A stretch of 64,000 bases of DNA. Source: UBA2266 sp964406945. GTDB taxonomy: Bacteria > Planctomycetota > Phycisphaerae > Sedimentisphaerales > Anaerobacaceae. The notes beneath the pieces were generated by a model. The model ran no database searches, was not told the origin of the DNA, and saw only the letters and a list, made by a program, of their open reading frames with translations. Shown piece by piece: positions 1 to 9,620 of this stretch. Each line of letters opens with the position of its first letter. Within the stretch, counting starts at the first letter, position 1. The translations under genes and the position numbers were made by a program. The stretch covers positions 110,232-174,231 of the forward strand of contig CAYOTO010000001.1 of assembly GCA_964406945.1 (NCBI GenBank), read 5' to 3'.

Positions 1-8
1 TCGCCTGC

Positions 9-1868
9 TCAGACCAGATCGTATGTAATGCTGTAAACTTCACCGTCGAATTCCGTGTTCACTTTGAAGCCGGAATTGTGGAAGATCGCCAGCATTGCCT
101 TGTTGCTTGGCAGCACTTTAGCGCTGAACGTCTTAACGCCGCGATTCTTCGCCACCTGCGTCAGATAGTTCAGCATGAGTGTGCCCATACCCTTCTGCTG
201 CCATTCATCCTGAACGATGAAGGCTACCTCGGCGGATTGCCGACGCTCATCGAGAAAGTACTGTGCTATGCCGACAACCTGCTGTCCCGCGGGCTTGGGC
301 ACTACAGCCACTATAGCCAGATCACGCTGATAGTCGATATTTGTCAACTGCTGCACATCCCTGTGTGGAAACGCCATAGTATGCGTAAAATACCGTGTAC
401 GAACCGACTGCTCGCTCAGCGAATAAAGCATTTCCGCCAGTTCCGGCTCGTCGTTAGGCTTCACCGGCCGGAAAAATATCTCCGAACCGTCTCGCAGCGT
501 CTCGTACTTCTCCAACTCGTCCGGATAGCGAACCTGCTCCCACGACAGTTCGATCTGGTCCTCGTAGATATACTTGCGCGATTTCGCCGCCTGTATGAGC
601 TGCCTGCGAAACTTCGGATGGGCTATATTAATTAGATCCAACACCCGTTCCCGAATGCTCTTGCCGTGAAGATAAGCTATCCCGTACTCCGTTACGACAT
701 AATGCACGTCCCCTCGCGTCGTGACTACCCCGGCGCCTTCGGTCAGATGCGGAACGATCCTGCTTACCGTGCCGTTTTTGGCCGTGGACGGCATTGCTAT
801 TATCGCCTTACCCTCGCGACTTCTCGCAGCCCCGCGGATAAAATCAACCTGCCCGCCGATGCCGCTGTAGAACTTGTAACCCAGCGAATCGGCACAGACC
901 TGACCCGTAAGATCGATTTCCAGACCGACGTTAATCGCCACGAGTTTCTCGTGCTGAGCAATCAGAAACGGATCGTTCACGTACTCGGTCGGATAGAACT
1001 CGAATAACGGATTGTGGTTTATATAGTCGTACAGTTTCTCTGTGCCCATGCAGAATGTCGCCACGATCTTGCCGTTGTTCACCGTCTTCTTCTGACAGGT
1101 GATCGCCCCGCAGTCTATCAGCTTGATGATCCAGTCGCTGAACATCTCCGTATGAACGCCAAGGTCCTTCTTGTCGACCAGATAATCCGCCAGAACCTGA
1201 GGAATATCGCCGATCCCGCACTCGATCGTACTGCCGTCTTCGACCAGACTGGCGATATTGCTGCCGATCTTCTGCAGAATTTCGTCGCTCTCGGGGATCG
1301 GGATCTCGATTACCGGCTCGTCCTGCGGCACCAGCACGTCTATGTTGTTAACGTGCAGAAAGCTGTTGCCGTGTGTCCAGGGCATATTGCTGTTCACCTG
1401 GGCGATCACATATTTGGCGTTCGCGGCGGCGCTCTTGACGATGTCCACCGAAACTCCGAGACTGCAAAGCCCGTTTGTATCCGGCGGTGTAATGCTGATC
1501 AACGCCACGTCGATGGGCACTCGTCCCGACTCGAACTCTTCCGGAATCTCCGAAAGGAATATCGGCGTATAATCGCCGAATCCCTCTTCTATCGAGCCGC
1601 GAACGTTGTCGGCCACGAAGAAGCTGTTCATCTTGAATTTGTCTCTGAACTCCTCCGTCGCATACGGCGCCTGGCCCATCGTCAGAAGCTGAATGATATG
1701 CACGTCGTACACGTTTCTCGAATGCGCCATCAGTGCATCCGTAAGATGCTGCGGCTGACCGCAGCCGGTCCCGATGAAGACATGATAGCCGGACTTGACC
1801 AGCTTCATCGCCGCTGCGGCCTTCTTTATCTTATGCGAGTACTTTTCTTGCCAATCAAAATTGCCCAT
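9..1868 (-). CDS. CoA-transferase (acetyl-CoA hydrolase family) fused to a GNAT acetyltransferase domain
   Basis: The first ~440 residues read as an acetyl-CoA hydrolase/4-hydroxybutyrate CoA-transferase: an early GTGCGQPQ stretch, a GGQVDFIRGA segment near residue 345 and a TEYGIAYLHGKS segment followed by IAHPKFR. Residues ~450-619 form a GNAT domain with the acetyl-CoA-binding signature QKGMGTLML and a late SNKAMLAIFHNSGF motif. The predicted role is moving CoA between acetate-like acids and acyl-CoA, with the GNAT domain acetylating an unknown target. The ATG is preceded by GGGGTAAG. The next gene upstream on the same strand is an ADP-forming acyl-CoA synthetase, so the pair probably serves acetate/acyl-CoA conversion. 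GNAT domains are known fused to the synthetase family itself (Pat-type proteins); here the domain sits on the partner enzyme. The gene is complete in the window. Confidence 0.88.
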   Translation of the reverse strand: MGNFDWQEKYSHKIKKAAAAMKLVKSGYHVFIGTGCGQPQHLTDALMAHSRNVYDVHIIQLLTMGQAPYATEEFRDKFKMNSFFVADNVRGSIEEGFGDYTPIFLSEIPEEFESGRVPIDVALISITPPDTNGLCSLGVSVDIVKSAAANAKYVIAQVNSNMPWTHGNSFLHVNNIDVLVPQDEPVIEIPIPESDEILQKIGSNIASLVEDGSTIECGIGDIPQVLADYLVDKKDLGVHTEMFSDWIIKLIDCGAITCQKKTVNNGKIVATFCMGTEKLYDYINHNPLFEFYPTEYVNDPFLIAQHEKLVAINVGLEIDLTGQVCADSLGYKFYSGIGGQVDFIRGAARSREGKAIIAMPSTAKNGTVSRIVPHLTEGAGVVTTRGDVHYVVTEYGIAYLHGKSIRERVLDLINIAHPKFRRQLIQAAKSRKYIYEDQIELSWEQVRYPDELEKYETLRDGSEIFFRPVKPNDEPELAEMLYSLSEQSVRTRYFTHTMAFPHRDVQQLTNIDYQRDLAIVAVVPKPAGQQVVGIAQYFLDERRQSAEVAFIVQDEWQQKGMGTLMLNYLTQVAKNRGVKTFSAKVLPSNKAMLAIFHNSGFKVNTEFDGEVYSITYDLV

Positions 1869-2053
1869 AACTTACCCCAATACCCCACCCATGAAAACAT
1901 CAACAACGCCGCACAAAAACGGCCTTTCAAACTCTCCCCAATCGAACCCCGTAAACCTTCAACGCCTGCCGCCAAATCCTTCCCAATGTCACTGGACTCC
2001 GGCGTCTGTGCTGCGAGGCCCTTCTAACTTTTTACTTTTTACTTCTAACTTGA

Positions 2054-4156
2054 CTACGCTATTTCCACACTTATCCGCGCATCGACCGCAATCGGAGTAA
2101 CTCCCGCCGGGCCCACGACGTACGGATTAATATCCATCTCCTGAATCTGTGGAAATTCCGTCACCAACTGGCTGAGCCTCTGCAAGCCCTCGGCTATTTC
2201 ATCAATGTCCACGCCTTCCTGCCCCCGCGCGCCCTGCAGCAATTTATAAGTCCGTGTGCTGACCAGCATCTGCTTTGCCTCTTCGGCTGTAAGTGGAGCC
2301 AGATAAAACGAAACATCCTTCAGCACCTCCACCATGATCCCGCCCATACCGAACATCATCAGAGGCCCGAAGTGCGGATCCCGATGCATCCCGAGAATAA
2401 CTTCGCGTCCGCTAGCCACCATCTCCTGAACCAGAACACCCATGATCTGGGCCTCCGGCATCTTTTTCGGCACCCGGTACATCATAAGATCGAACGCGTC
2501 CTTGACCTCTTGCTCGCTGTTGAGTCCGACCTTCACCCCGCCGACATCCGACTTATGCAGGATGTCCGGCGACCATATCTTCAACACGACCGGATACCCG
2601 AGCTGATTCGCAATACTCGCCGCCTGACCTGCCGTAGTCGCAATCGACCCCTTCGGCGTCACAAAACCGTACGCTTCCAGAATCTCCTTCGACTCGGTCT
2701 CACCGATCTCCCGCAGCCCCTGCCTCAGATGCCTGTCCACGATATTCTCGACCTTGCGGCGATTCACCGGGAACATTTTCACAACCCGCTTCGGCCGGGC
2801 CTTCCATCGAACATAATCGCTCATCACCTTGGCAGTCGCCACCGCACTCTCAGGACTGTCATACTGCGGAATTCCTCCGGCCTGCAGAAGCTTCACGCCG
2901 CCGATGACCTTCTCAGCCCCCAGAAAACACGCCAGCACCGGCTTCTTCGCCTTGCTCCTGCAAACTCTAACCAGTGCCTCGGCCGTCTTCTCCGACTCCG
3001 TCATCGCCTGAGGCGTCAGCAGCACCAAAATCGAGTCTACGTTCGGGTCGTCCAGCACCAGATCTATAGCAAACTCGTACCGGTCCGCCAGCGCATCACC
3101 CAGAATGTCCACCGGATTATTGATGTTGGCCGCCGCCGGCAGTCCGCCGGCAAGCTTCTCTTTCGTCTCTTCGGTCAGTTCGGCAAACGTCAGCCCCTCC
3201 TGCTCGACCGCATCGGCCGCCATAATCCCCGGTCCGCCCGCATTCGTGATTACCGCAACGCTCGGTCCCTCCGGCAGCGGCTGAGTCGAAAATGCCTGGG
3301 CATAATCGAACTGGGCTTCGATCGACTTACAACGTATTATACCCGACCGCTCGAATGCCGATTCGTAAGCCACTTCCGCACCCGCCAGAGAACCCGTATG
3401 CGAAGAAGCCGCCGCTGCACCCGCCGCCGTACCGCCGCTCTTCATAAGCAGTATCGGCTTGTGGTGCGAAATCTTCTCCGCCTGGCGCACGAACTTGTTG
3501 CCGTCGGTAATACTCTCCAGATAGCCCGCGATAACCTTAGTCTCCACATCCTGGCCCAGGGCCTCGATTATATCCAGTTCGTTCACATCCATCTTATTGC
3601 CGATGCTCGCCAGCTTACTGAATCCGATCCCGTTGGCGTTGGCCATATCCAGAATTGCCGCCAGCAGGGCCCCCGATTGCGACAAGTAGCCGATTCCGCC
3701 CGCCTTGGGCAGATCGCCGCCGAAACTCGCGTTAACCTTGCTCGTCGGGGCGATAACACCCAGACAGTTCGGCCCGATCACACGCACCCCTCCCTGCCTG
3801 CATATGCGTCTTATCTCTTCCTCCAGCTTGCGCCCTTCCTCACCGATTTCCTTGAACCCTGCCGTGATAATAATCGCACTGCCGACTCCCGCCTCCACGC
3901 ACTCACGCATAACGCCCGGCACAAACCGCGCCGGAACAATCACCAGCACCAGTTCCGGCGTCTCACCGGTGGACGCAATGTCCGGGTAACACTTGAGACC
4001 CTCGATCTCATCGGCCTTCGGATTGATTGGAAAAATCTTGCCTTCGTATCCGGCCTCGAGCATGTTGGCCAGAATCTCATATCCGACCTTGCCTTTTGTA
4101 CGGCTGGCGCCGACTATCGCCACGGATTTAGGCTTGAAGAAGCTGTCCAGTCCCAT
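2054..4156 (-). CDS. ADP-forming acetate/acyl-CoA synthetase, alpha and beta domains fused
   Basis: This 700-residue protein matches the single-chain form of NDP-forming acyl-CoA synthetase. It has an N-terminal CoA-binding Rossmann domain (VAIVGAS at residue ~12), a succinyl-CoA-synthetase-like flavodoxin domain with the phosphorylated histidine in SSHTGSLAG (His253 by my count), and a C-terminal ATP-grasp domain from about residue 480 (GYPVVLKIWSPDILHKSDVGG). The enzyme converts acetyl-CoA (or another acyl-CoA) + ADP + Pi into the acid, CoA and ATP. It therefore yields ATP during fermentation. The ATG follows AAAGGACAATTTTCGAA. Immediately after the stop codon (2056 down to ~2026) lies an AAGTAAAAAGT-type repeat like those seen after other stop codons here. 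Confidence 0.92.
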   Translation of the reverse strand: MGLDSFFKPKSVAIVGASRTKGKVGYEILANMLEAGYEGKIFPINPKADEIEGLKCYPDIASTGETPELVLVIVPARFVPGVMRECVEAGVGSAIIITAGFKEIGEEGRKLEEEIRRICRQGGVRVIGPNCLGVIAPTSKVNASFGGDLPKAGGIGYLSQSGALLAAILDMANANGIGFSKLASIGNKMDVNELDIIEALGQDVETKVIAGYLESITDGNKFVRQAEKISHHKPILLMKSGGTAAGAAAASSHTGSLAGAEVAYESAFERSGIIRCKSIEAQFDYAQAFSTQPLPEGPSVAVITNAGGPGIMAADAVEQEGLTFAELTEETKEKLAGGLPAAANINNPVDILGDALADRYEFAIDLVLDDPNVDSILVLLTPQAMTESEKTAEALVRVCRSKAKKPVLACFLGAEKVIGGVKLLQAGGIPQYDSPESAVATAKVMSDYVRWKARPKRVVKMFPVNRRKVENIVDRHLRQGLREIGETESKEILEAYGFVTPKGSIATTAGQAASIANQLGYPVVLKIWSPDILHKSDVGGVKVGLNSEQEVKDAFDLMMYRVPKKMPEAQIMGVLVQEMVASGREVILGMHRDPHFGPLMMFGMGGIMVEVLKDVSFYLAPLTAEEAKQMLVSTRTYKLLQGARGQEGVDIDEIAEGLQRLSQLVTEFPQIQEMDINPYVVGPAGVTPIAVDARISVEIA

Positions 4157-4570
4157 TTCGAAAATTGTCCTTTCTGAACCAATCAGGGGCTCTTAAAGGC
4201 AGGTTATACTACCCCCGTACACCCCCGATTGCAACGCTTTTCGCCCCTATTTCCCGCATTATCCAAAAACTTAGCCTCTCTAAGACTCCCGACACACCAG
4301 AACATCGGCCACAAGACAAAACGGCGTTACTAAACCCAACAATTCACGCCCGGCCCGTTTCAATCCCTCGTTTTCCCGTAAATGGTTCTTCTGCGAGCCG
4401 TCCGCCCGACGTGTTTGCCTTTGCGGTGCATAGGCGATTACTTCGGCCCCGCAAAGTCTACTAAATCCATCGCTATTCCGGGTTTTGCGAAATTGCTCTC
4501 TCGGTTGCGATTTACGTTGGGAATGTTAATATGAGCTTTCGAATTTCCTGGAACCGACGGCCCGAACCCG
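4157..4570. other. Intergenic region, no gene seen
   Basis: This 414-bp divergent region separates the minus-strand synthetase from the plus-strand phosphoesterase gene. It is rich in C and A on the plus strand and has no ORF with a plausible product. Promoters for both flanking genes should lie here. A TATAAC hexamer sits on the minus strand near 4200-4206, but I cannot pair it convincingly with a -35 box. Confidence 0.5.
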
Positions 4571-4957
4571 ATGAATCAGATCGAAACCGATAAACTGCAG
4601 TTCGTAATCCAGCGGCACTCACGCCCCGGCGACCTTCACTGGGACCTCATGCTGCAAAAGTCCCCGCAGCCCGATGGCGATTTGGAAACCTATCACCTGA
4701 GCCGTCCGCCGCAGGAATTGGCCGCTGGCCCCACTACCACCGTAAGAATTGCCGACCATCCCCCGAGATTCCTCACTTACGAAGGCCCCGTTAACAACGG
4801 CATTGGCTCGGTCGAAATTGCCGACCGCGGCCTGTTCCACGCCCAAATCAGCCGGACCGACACCAGAATAATCTATTTCGAAGGGCGAATCCTCAGTGGA
4901 AAATACGCTTTGGCCCGAATAGACAGCAAAACCCACCGCCTCGAAAACATCTCATAG
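4571..4957 (+). CDS. Stand-alone LigD-type 3'-phosphoesterase domain protein
   Basis: The 128-residue product resembles the N-terminal phosphoesterase domain of DNA ligase D (LigD_N). It opens with FVIQRHSRPGDLHWDLML, equivalent to the family pattern FVVxxHxxxxLHxDLRLE that carries catalytic and metal-binding residues. It continues with a TYHLSRPP segment, YEGPVNNGIG and a C-terminal SGKYALARI strand. The family removes 3'-phosphates or ribonucleotides from DNA ends during non-homologous end joining. No ligase, polymerase or Ku gene is adjacent, so its pathway partner is not visible. It is the only plus-strand gene between 1 and 13.7 kb. The length fits a single domain. Confidence 0.75.
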   Translation: MNQIETDKLQFVIQRHSRPGDLHWDLMLQKSPQPDGDLETYHLSRPPQELAAGPTTTVRIADHPPRFLTYEGPVNNGIGSVEIADRGLFHAQISRTDTRIIYFEGRILSGKYALARIDSKTHRLENIS

Positions 4958-4976
4958 CGACAGATTGCCATCGTGT

Positions 4977-5411
4977 TCAGGAATGAATTGCGCTCAGGAA
5001 CTCGATAAGGTGCGGCCCGAGAATCAATAGCCCTATAAGCGCCGACCCCGCCGCCGATATCAAAACCGCCCCCGCCGCCACATCCTTGGCCTTCTTGACC
5101 AGAGGATGAAACTCCGGACTCGCCACATCAGCAAGAAATTCCAGCGCCGTATTAAGCGCCTCGGCCGTCCACACCGCCATAATCGCAATTACCATCCAGC
5201 ACCATTCGCTGGCGCTGATCCCGAAAATAAGCCCCGCGGCAAAAACCGCAACTGATATCGCCGCATGAATCCACGCATTATGCTGAGATCGCAGCATAAG
5301 CGCGATTCCATGCATTGCATGCTTCACACTCTGTACGCGATTGGACAACGAAAAACGCATTTCCGGCAGGTCTACTACTGGCATTTCCTCGGCATGCTCG
5401 TGTTTACTCAC
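4977..5411 (-). CDS. dgkA: Diacylglycerol kinase family (DgkA-type) membrane protein
   Basis: The 144-residue protein has three hydrophobic segments after a soluble N-terminus. It carries the DgkA-family signature EALNTALEFLADVASPEFHPLVKKAKDVAAGAVL in the second half, with the expected E-x3-N and K-D-x-AAGAVL residues. Members phosphorylate diacylglycerol or undecaprenol at the cytoplasmic membrane using ATP. The reading frame begins with a GTG preceded by GGAAGG. A later start would remove the amphipathic segment that normally precedes the first membrane helix. The family assignment is firm. The lipid substrate, diacylglycerol or undecaprenol, cannot be told from sequence. Confidence 0.85.
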   Translation of the reverse strand: MSKHEHAEEMPVVDLPEMRFSLSNRVQSVKHAMHGIALMLRSQHNAWIHAAISVAVFAAGLIFGISASEWCWMVIAIMAVWTAEALNTALEFLADVASPEFHPLVKKAKDVAAGAVLISAAGSALIGLLILGPHLIEFLSAIHS

Positions 5412-5905
5412 CTGATCACCTTCCCAGCTTTTCGATCACCGCTCCAAAAACGCCGGCGGTCGCCGCATAATCCGGCACAGAAGACCCTCCGGCGTGCTGA
5501 AAGTAGTATCGGAATATTCACAGGTCCGGTTAAGCCGAGTCCGCCCGGATCGTTTCGCCTCCCGCAAAGGCCCGAAACAGCCTTTTTGCAGCTGGGAGGC
5601 CCGAAACAGCCACAATACGCCATTCTAACCCGATATGTTTTAAAACTCAAAGGCTTTTCTCTGTCTTGCCGGAATTGCCCGAAACGCCCAATAATCCTGC
5701 TTGCAAATACCCCCATTTGTCAAAACTGCCCCCCTTGTCAGATGAAAAACATTTTACAGCCTCAGCCAACACCCCCGATTCTAACCGCCCCAATCGACAT
5801 TTCCAGCAAAATCCCACCGGCGCAGGTATTTTTTCCGTCCGTTTCAAGACGCACCATAAAGCGCGGGCCTTGGCGCCCTGGCGGCAAACCAATCACCAAT
5901 TCAAT
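5412..5905. other. Intergenic region, no gene seen
   Basis: These 494 bp between two minus-strand genes have no ORF that resembles a protein. ORFs in this stretch are low-complexity proline/serine frames caused by the C-rich strand. I see no tRNA, strong terminator or recognisable repeat. Confidence 0.5.
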
Positions 5906-6817
5906 TCATTCGTCTCGCCTGAACTCCGGAATATCCGGCTCGATATGCACTGTAATATTTACCGGCCGCGCCATCTTCTCTTCTATCGCCGCTTCCAGCC
6001 GCTCGGAGATATCATGTGCGGCCCGAACGTCCAGATCCGGATTGACCATTATATGCAAATCCAGAAAGACCTCTCTGCCGACCGACCGCGTCCGCAGCCG
6101 GTGCCATTGTCTCACGGCCGCATCCGCATTGACAACCGCCTTGATCTCCTCCACGGTATCCGGATCAACGGATGCCTCGGTCAGTTCCTGAAAGCTGTCC
6201 AGCAGCACCCGCACGGCCACCAGTACGATCATCACTCCGACAATGATCGCCGCTACCTGGTCTCCGTGATGATACCCCATCTGAGCCGCCACAACCCCGA
6301 TTATAACCGCAATCGAACTCAGAGCGTCGCTGCGATGGTGCCAGGCATTCGCCGCAAGCGCCGTACTGTGCGTTCGCACCGCCACCTTTTGCGTCGCCCG
6401 ATAGAGTACCTCTTTTACCACCACCGAAATTGCCGCCACAATAATCGCCCATACCCCCGGTTTGGCCACGTGCTCTTTTGCGATATCTATCGCCGCGTAG
6501 TAGACCATCCCGCCTCCGACGGTCAGCAGAATTACGCCGATAAGCACGGCCGACAGAGTCTCGATCCGCCCGTGCCCGTAAGGATGGCTCGTATCAGGCT
6601 CCCGCGAGCCGAAATGACTGCCCAGCAGCACCGCCACGTCCGTTGATAAGTCGCTGACCGAGTGCAGACCATCGGCCACAAGTGAAAGCGAACCGGAAAG
6701 CACGCCCACGATCACTTTCACTATAAAGAAAGCGACGTTAACTGCGAGTGCCGCGTTCGTAATCACGCGAATCTGCCGATTCGCCGATTCCCTGCCGGCA
6801 TGCCCTACATGCGCCAT
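5906..6817 (-). CDS. Cation diffusion facilitator (CDF) family transporter
   Basis: The protein has the CDF layout. Six membrane helices occupy the first ~205 residues, with metal-site motifs in helix 2 (VADGLHSVSD) and helix 5 (HHRSDALSS). A cytoplasmic C-terminal domain follows, with HDISERLEAAIEEK and ITVHIEPD. It should export Zn2+, Fe2+, Co2+ or similar divalent metals from the cytoplasm in exchange for protons. The metal cannot be assigned. The start at MAHVGHAGRES is preferred because it puts a normal short cytoplasmic tail before helix 1. An upstream ATG at 6862 would add 15 residues. The gene stands alone, with long gaps on both sides. Confidence 0.9.
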   Translation of the reverse strand: MAHVGHAGRESANRQIRVITNAALAVNVAFFIVKVIVGVLSGSLSLVADGLHSVSDLSTDVAVLLGSHFGSREPDTSHPYGHGRIETLSAVLIGVILLTVGGGMVYYAAIDIAKEHVAKPGVWAIIVAAISVVVKEVLYRATQKVAVRTHSTALAANAWHHRSDALSSIAVIIGVVAAQMGYHHGDQVAAIIVGVMIVLVAVRVLLDSFQELTEASVDPDTVEEIKAVVNADAAVRQWHRLRTRSVGREVFLDLHIMVNPDLDVRAAHDISERLEAAIEEKMARPVNITVHIEPDIPEFRRDE

Positions 6818-7003
6818 CCAAAAACCCCGACAAAACTGTGAACCACCCTCTCGCAACCCCATCGAACATATCGGACAACCTCCCCCCGCACAACAAGAAA
6901 AACATCCGAAAACGCCATGCCCGGCAGCTCGAGCAGCAGGTATTACACAAGAATTCAGCCCAGATGGTAACTCAAACTATGCGACCATCCCATCTACATT
7001 TAA

Positions 7004-7023
7004 CCCCGCCGTACACGGCGGGG
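7004..7023. terminator. Strong palindrome, possible terminator
   Basis: CCCCGCCGT and ACGGCGGGG are perfect 9-bp arms separated by two bases. On the minus strand the hairpin is followed by TTAAAT rather than a clean U-run, so terminator function is plausible but unproven. It lies about 190 bp upstream of the CDF start and just downstream (minus strand) of the transposase relic. Confidence 0.4.
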
Positions 7024-7077
7024 TCACCCCCGAAAACGCAGCCTTCTCAACCCAAACCCCACACGCGAACTTGACCC

Positions 7078-7227
7078 GGAAATTAAAGGTGTCCGGTATG
7101 TTTTGCGTGTTGAGCACATGGTTAACGTATCCGCCTAACGTTATTCTTTTGGGCCTTGGCATGGAAGAAATTATACATGAATGCTCGGCGACGTCAAGAA
7201 CAAATGTACCGGATACCTTTAATTTCC
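7078..7227 (-). mobile_element. Deleted REP-associated tyrosine transposase (RAYT/TnpA_REP) element with terminal inverted repeats
   Basis: A 150-bp segment is bounded by inverted repeats of about 27 bp that share GGAAATTAAAGGT and TCCGGTA, with a few mismatches. Between them, an ATG at 7162 on the minus strand starts MPRPKRITLGGYVNHVLN, which I recognise as the N-terminus of Y1-type transposases of the RAYT/IS200-like family. The normal continuation (…NRANAR…) is missing and the frame runs straight into the terminal repeat. It is therefore an internal-deletion derivative, in effect a MITE made from a transposase gene. A third copy of the repeat lies at 9591-9620, on the other side of the peptidase gene. 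Confidence 0.65.
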
Positions 7228-7485
7228 CGCCGTCAACATAATCGTATTTACACTTCTCGCATTTCCCTACAAAGGCAACTTCGTCGTCAAACTGCTGGCA
7301 AAACTAAGGCGCCCCTCACCTGTAAGTCAATACCAGGAGTAGATGGCCAGCCACAGAGAGCCGCCGCAGGTTTCATATTATTGCGAGCTTCGCACTGCGT
7401 GGGGTTGTCCGCACCCGCACCTACAAACGAACAATCCCTCATCATCAGCGATTCCACCAGCGAAATACGATCGACGAAATACGAA

Positions 7486-9465
7486 CTAAGGCCTGCCGTG
7501 GGGGAAGTACTCGTCGATAATATCCTGCACCACCTGCCGAATCTCCGCGGCCGTCTGCTCGTTGTACTGCTCCCAGCGCCTCGCATGCTGACGCTCGGTC
7601 ATGAACCCTTCGTCACTGGGCTGCTTGCCCCACCATTTAAGGGCAAACCCGCGAAACGCCTGCCTGTTCGCCGGCACGAGCGATTTGTAGTGCACCAGCG
7701 CATCATAGACCTTCGCCGAACGCGGCAGCCTCTCCACCGCCACCGCCGCCTTCAATGCATCCGCATCTTTCGGTGGAATACCCCAGAACCGCAACAGCGG
7801 CGTCAAATCCGCACCCGCCTTCTGCGACAGCCGAAAGCTCAGCTTGTCGCCGGGCGTCCCATGCTTCGACCACGCCCGGCCCGCCTCCAGGTCCTCGCTC
7901 CACGAACGCCAGAATTCGCCGAGGACATCCCATCCGAACAGCCTCGCAATATCCACGAACTTCGCGTGCCCCTTGAGCTGATAGGCCTTCTCGCCCGCTT
8001 CCATCGGCTTTTTCTCGACAAAATTGTCGCTGGTCATCCATGTAACCGCCGTATTATCCAGCGTCCGGTGCTCGTTCTTCTGCATGTTCCGCGACGCCGC
8101 AAACGCCTCATCCAGGCCGTACCCGAACTTCCGGTTCCAAACCGCCACATGCAGCAGATTCACCGTCGACTCCGCCTCGCCGCCGAACTTCACAAACAAA
8201 TACTGATGCCCCTGCTCGTGAAACACATAATCCGGCGCAAACTGCGGCCCGCGAACCAGGTAATGGTCCGCGTAGCCGTCATACTCCCTCTTCGGATCGT
8301 ATCGGTCGTTCACCGTCGGATAACCCGGAGCAAAGACACGGGAGCGATTCTGAAGATCCACCTGCAGGTACATCGTTTCCTTGCCCCACACCCGCGGCAG
8401 CCCCATCAGATCATTCATCGCATCCATCGCCGCATCCCAGTTCTCCATCAGAGTCGCCGGGTCGTCCAGATTGTAAATCCAGCTTGTCGGCACCTGCATC
8501 ATGAACTTGTCCGTCTTGAAGTCCGCCCACGGTGCTTTACGCTTGCGTTCGACATCTCTCCACTCACTCAGCGATGTTCTGTGGTAATCCGTCGCACAGA
8601 AAAACGGAGACCGCACCGCATTGCGTATCGAGACATCGACAACGCCGGCCTCGGCGTATAAGGGCACCTCGACATAAATACCCCCTCCAAGCGGACTCGC
8701 AATCTTGACCTGCCTGCTTTCGATAGGATAGGTCAGCGATGAACGATCCAGTCGCAGAACTCTCGGCTTCCTTGTGTTATCCCAGCAGTGCGCCCCCACG
8801 CGGACCTCATAGCCCTTGTCGACTATCGACTGCGGAACCGTGACGGTCGCAATCGTGCCCGGCGCCAGGTACGCCCCCGTGGGCCGCCGCGCGGGCCTGT
8901 CCTGATGCATGATCTGATGCTTGAAGGGCTTGGGACAACCGGCGTCCACCTTCACGGTGTACACCGCACCCGAATCCGCCGACGGCTCCACCTTGCCCGG
9001 AAAATGCGCCGAGCACCCGAACTTGTACCCATCCAGAAGATCACCGTAGCGGACGACGTTCTCGGCCGTATATACGTGGTCCATGATGTACTGCATTACC
9101 CAGTAAACGGTCCAGTGAATGTCATTGGCCGCAGGCCCGCTTCTGCGGTTAAAGCCCCCGCGGGCCACCCACAGCGGACCCTCCACGCGGTCGTATGCAG
9201 CCACGCAATCCAGAGCGGCCTTAATGACCTCGCCGCTGGTCCCCATGCTCTGAGCATACTCGTCAATCCCTTTCTTATGTGCGTCAATCTCGTCTGCACT
9301 CAGGCTCTGCTCGCCTTCGATATGTCCTTTGAGAGCAGTCAATGACGCAATCAGCGCTCGCGCCCCTGCCGCATTGCCGGCCTTTTCGTTCCCGGCCGGG
9401 CAGACCTGAACCAAAGCCGCCAGAATAATAACAACAACAGCGAAGAATCTCCTGGTGCTCATCAT
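7486..9465 (-). CDS. Secreted M60-like (enhancin/mucin-binding type) metallopeptidase
   Basis: The protein starts with a signal peptide (RRFFAVVVIILAALVQVCPA). Residues ~195-245 hold the N-terminal beta segment typical of M60-like proteins (YLAPGTIATVTVP, RVGAHCWDN). The zinc site is HEQGH at residues 416-420, followed by a glutamate at 430, which fits the gluzincin pattern HExxH-x(8-28)-E of peptidase family M60. Families of this type cut mucins and other glycoproteins. Here the protein would act outside the cytoplasm on host- or plant-derived glycoprotein or on extracellular matrix. No lipobox or anchor is visible. GGAGA precedes the start. Relics of a transposase-associated repeat flank the gene on both sides, compatible with horizontal movement. 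Confidence 0.8.
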   Translation of the reverse strand: MMSTRRFFAVVVIILAALVQVCPAGNEKAGNAAGARALIASLTALKGHIEGEQSLSADEIDAHKKGIDEYAQSMGTSGEVIKAALDCVAAYDRVEGPLWVARGGFNRRSGPAANDIHWTVYWVMQYIMDHVYTAENVVRYGDLLDGYKFGCSAHFPGKVEPSADSGAVYTVKVDAGCPKPFKHQIMHQDRPARRPTGAYLAPGTIATVTVPQSIVDKGYEVRVGAHCWDNTRKPRVLRLDRSSLTYPIESRQVKIASPLGGGIYVEVPLYAEAGVVDVSIRNAVRSPFFCATDYHRTSLSEWRDVERKRKAPWADFKTDKFMMQVPTSWIYNLDDPATLMENWDAAMDAMNDLMGLPRVWGKETMYLQVDLQNRSRVFAPGYPTVNDRYDPKREYDGYADHYLVRGPQFAPDYVFHEQGHQYLFVKFGGEAESTVNLLHVAVWNRKFGYGLDEAFAASRNMQKNEHRTLDNTAVTWMTSDNFVEKKPMEAGEKAYQLKGHAKFVDIARLFGWDVLGEFWRSWSEDLEAGRAWSKHGTPGDKLSFRLSQKAGADLTPLLRFWGIPPKDADALKAAVAVERLPRSAKVYDALVHYKSLVPANRQAFRGFALKWWGKQPSDEGFMTERQHARRWEQYNEQTAAEIRQVVQDIIDEYFPHGRP

Positions 9466-9590
9466 CGCGCAGTCTCCAAAAATTGTTCCGAGCTAAATTG
9501 CTTTCTTGTTTTCCCCGCGAAGCTCCACCCTGTACTTTTTTGTAAGTCCGTCCAGCATCATCGTCACCAGCGTACAGCTCATGGGAATTT

Positions 9591-9620
9591 GGGGAATTAA
9601 AGGTGTCCGGTACATTTTCC
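9591..9620 (+). repeat. RAYT-associated terminal repeat, solo copy
   Basis: GGAATTAAAGGTGTCCGGTA followed by CATTTTCC repeats the terminal sequence of the element at 7078-7227. No transposase coding sequence remains here. It sits about 125 bp upstream of the M60-like peptidase start, so the two relics bracket that gene. Confidence 0.6.

Noticed and set aside
1014..2027. A 337-codon plus-strand frame
   Set aside because: Opposite-strand shadow of the CoA-transferase/GNAT gene; His/Arg-rich with no motif.
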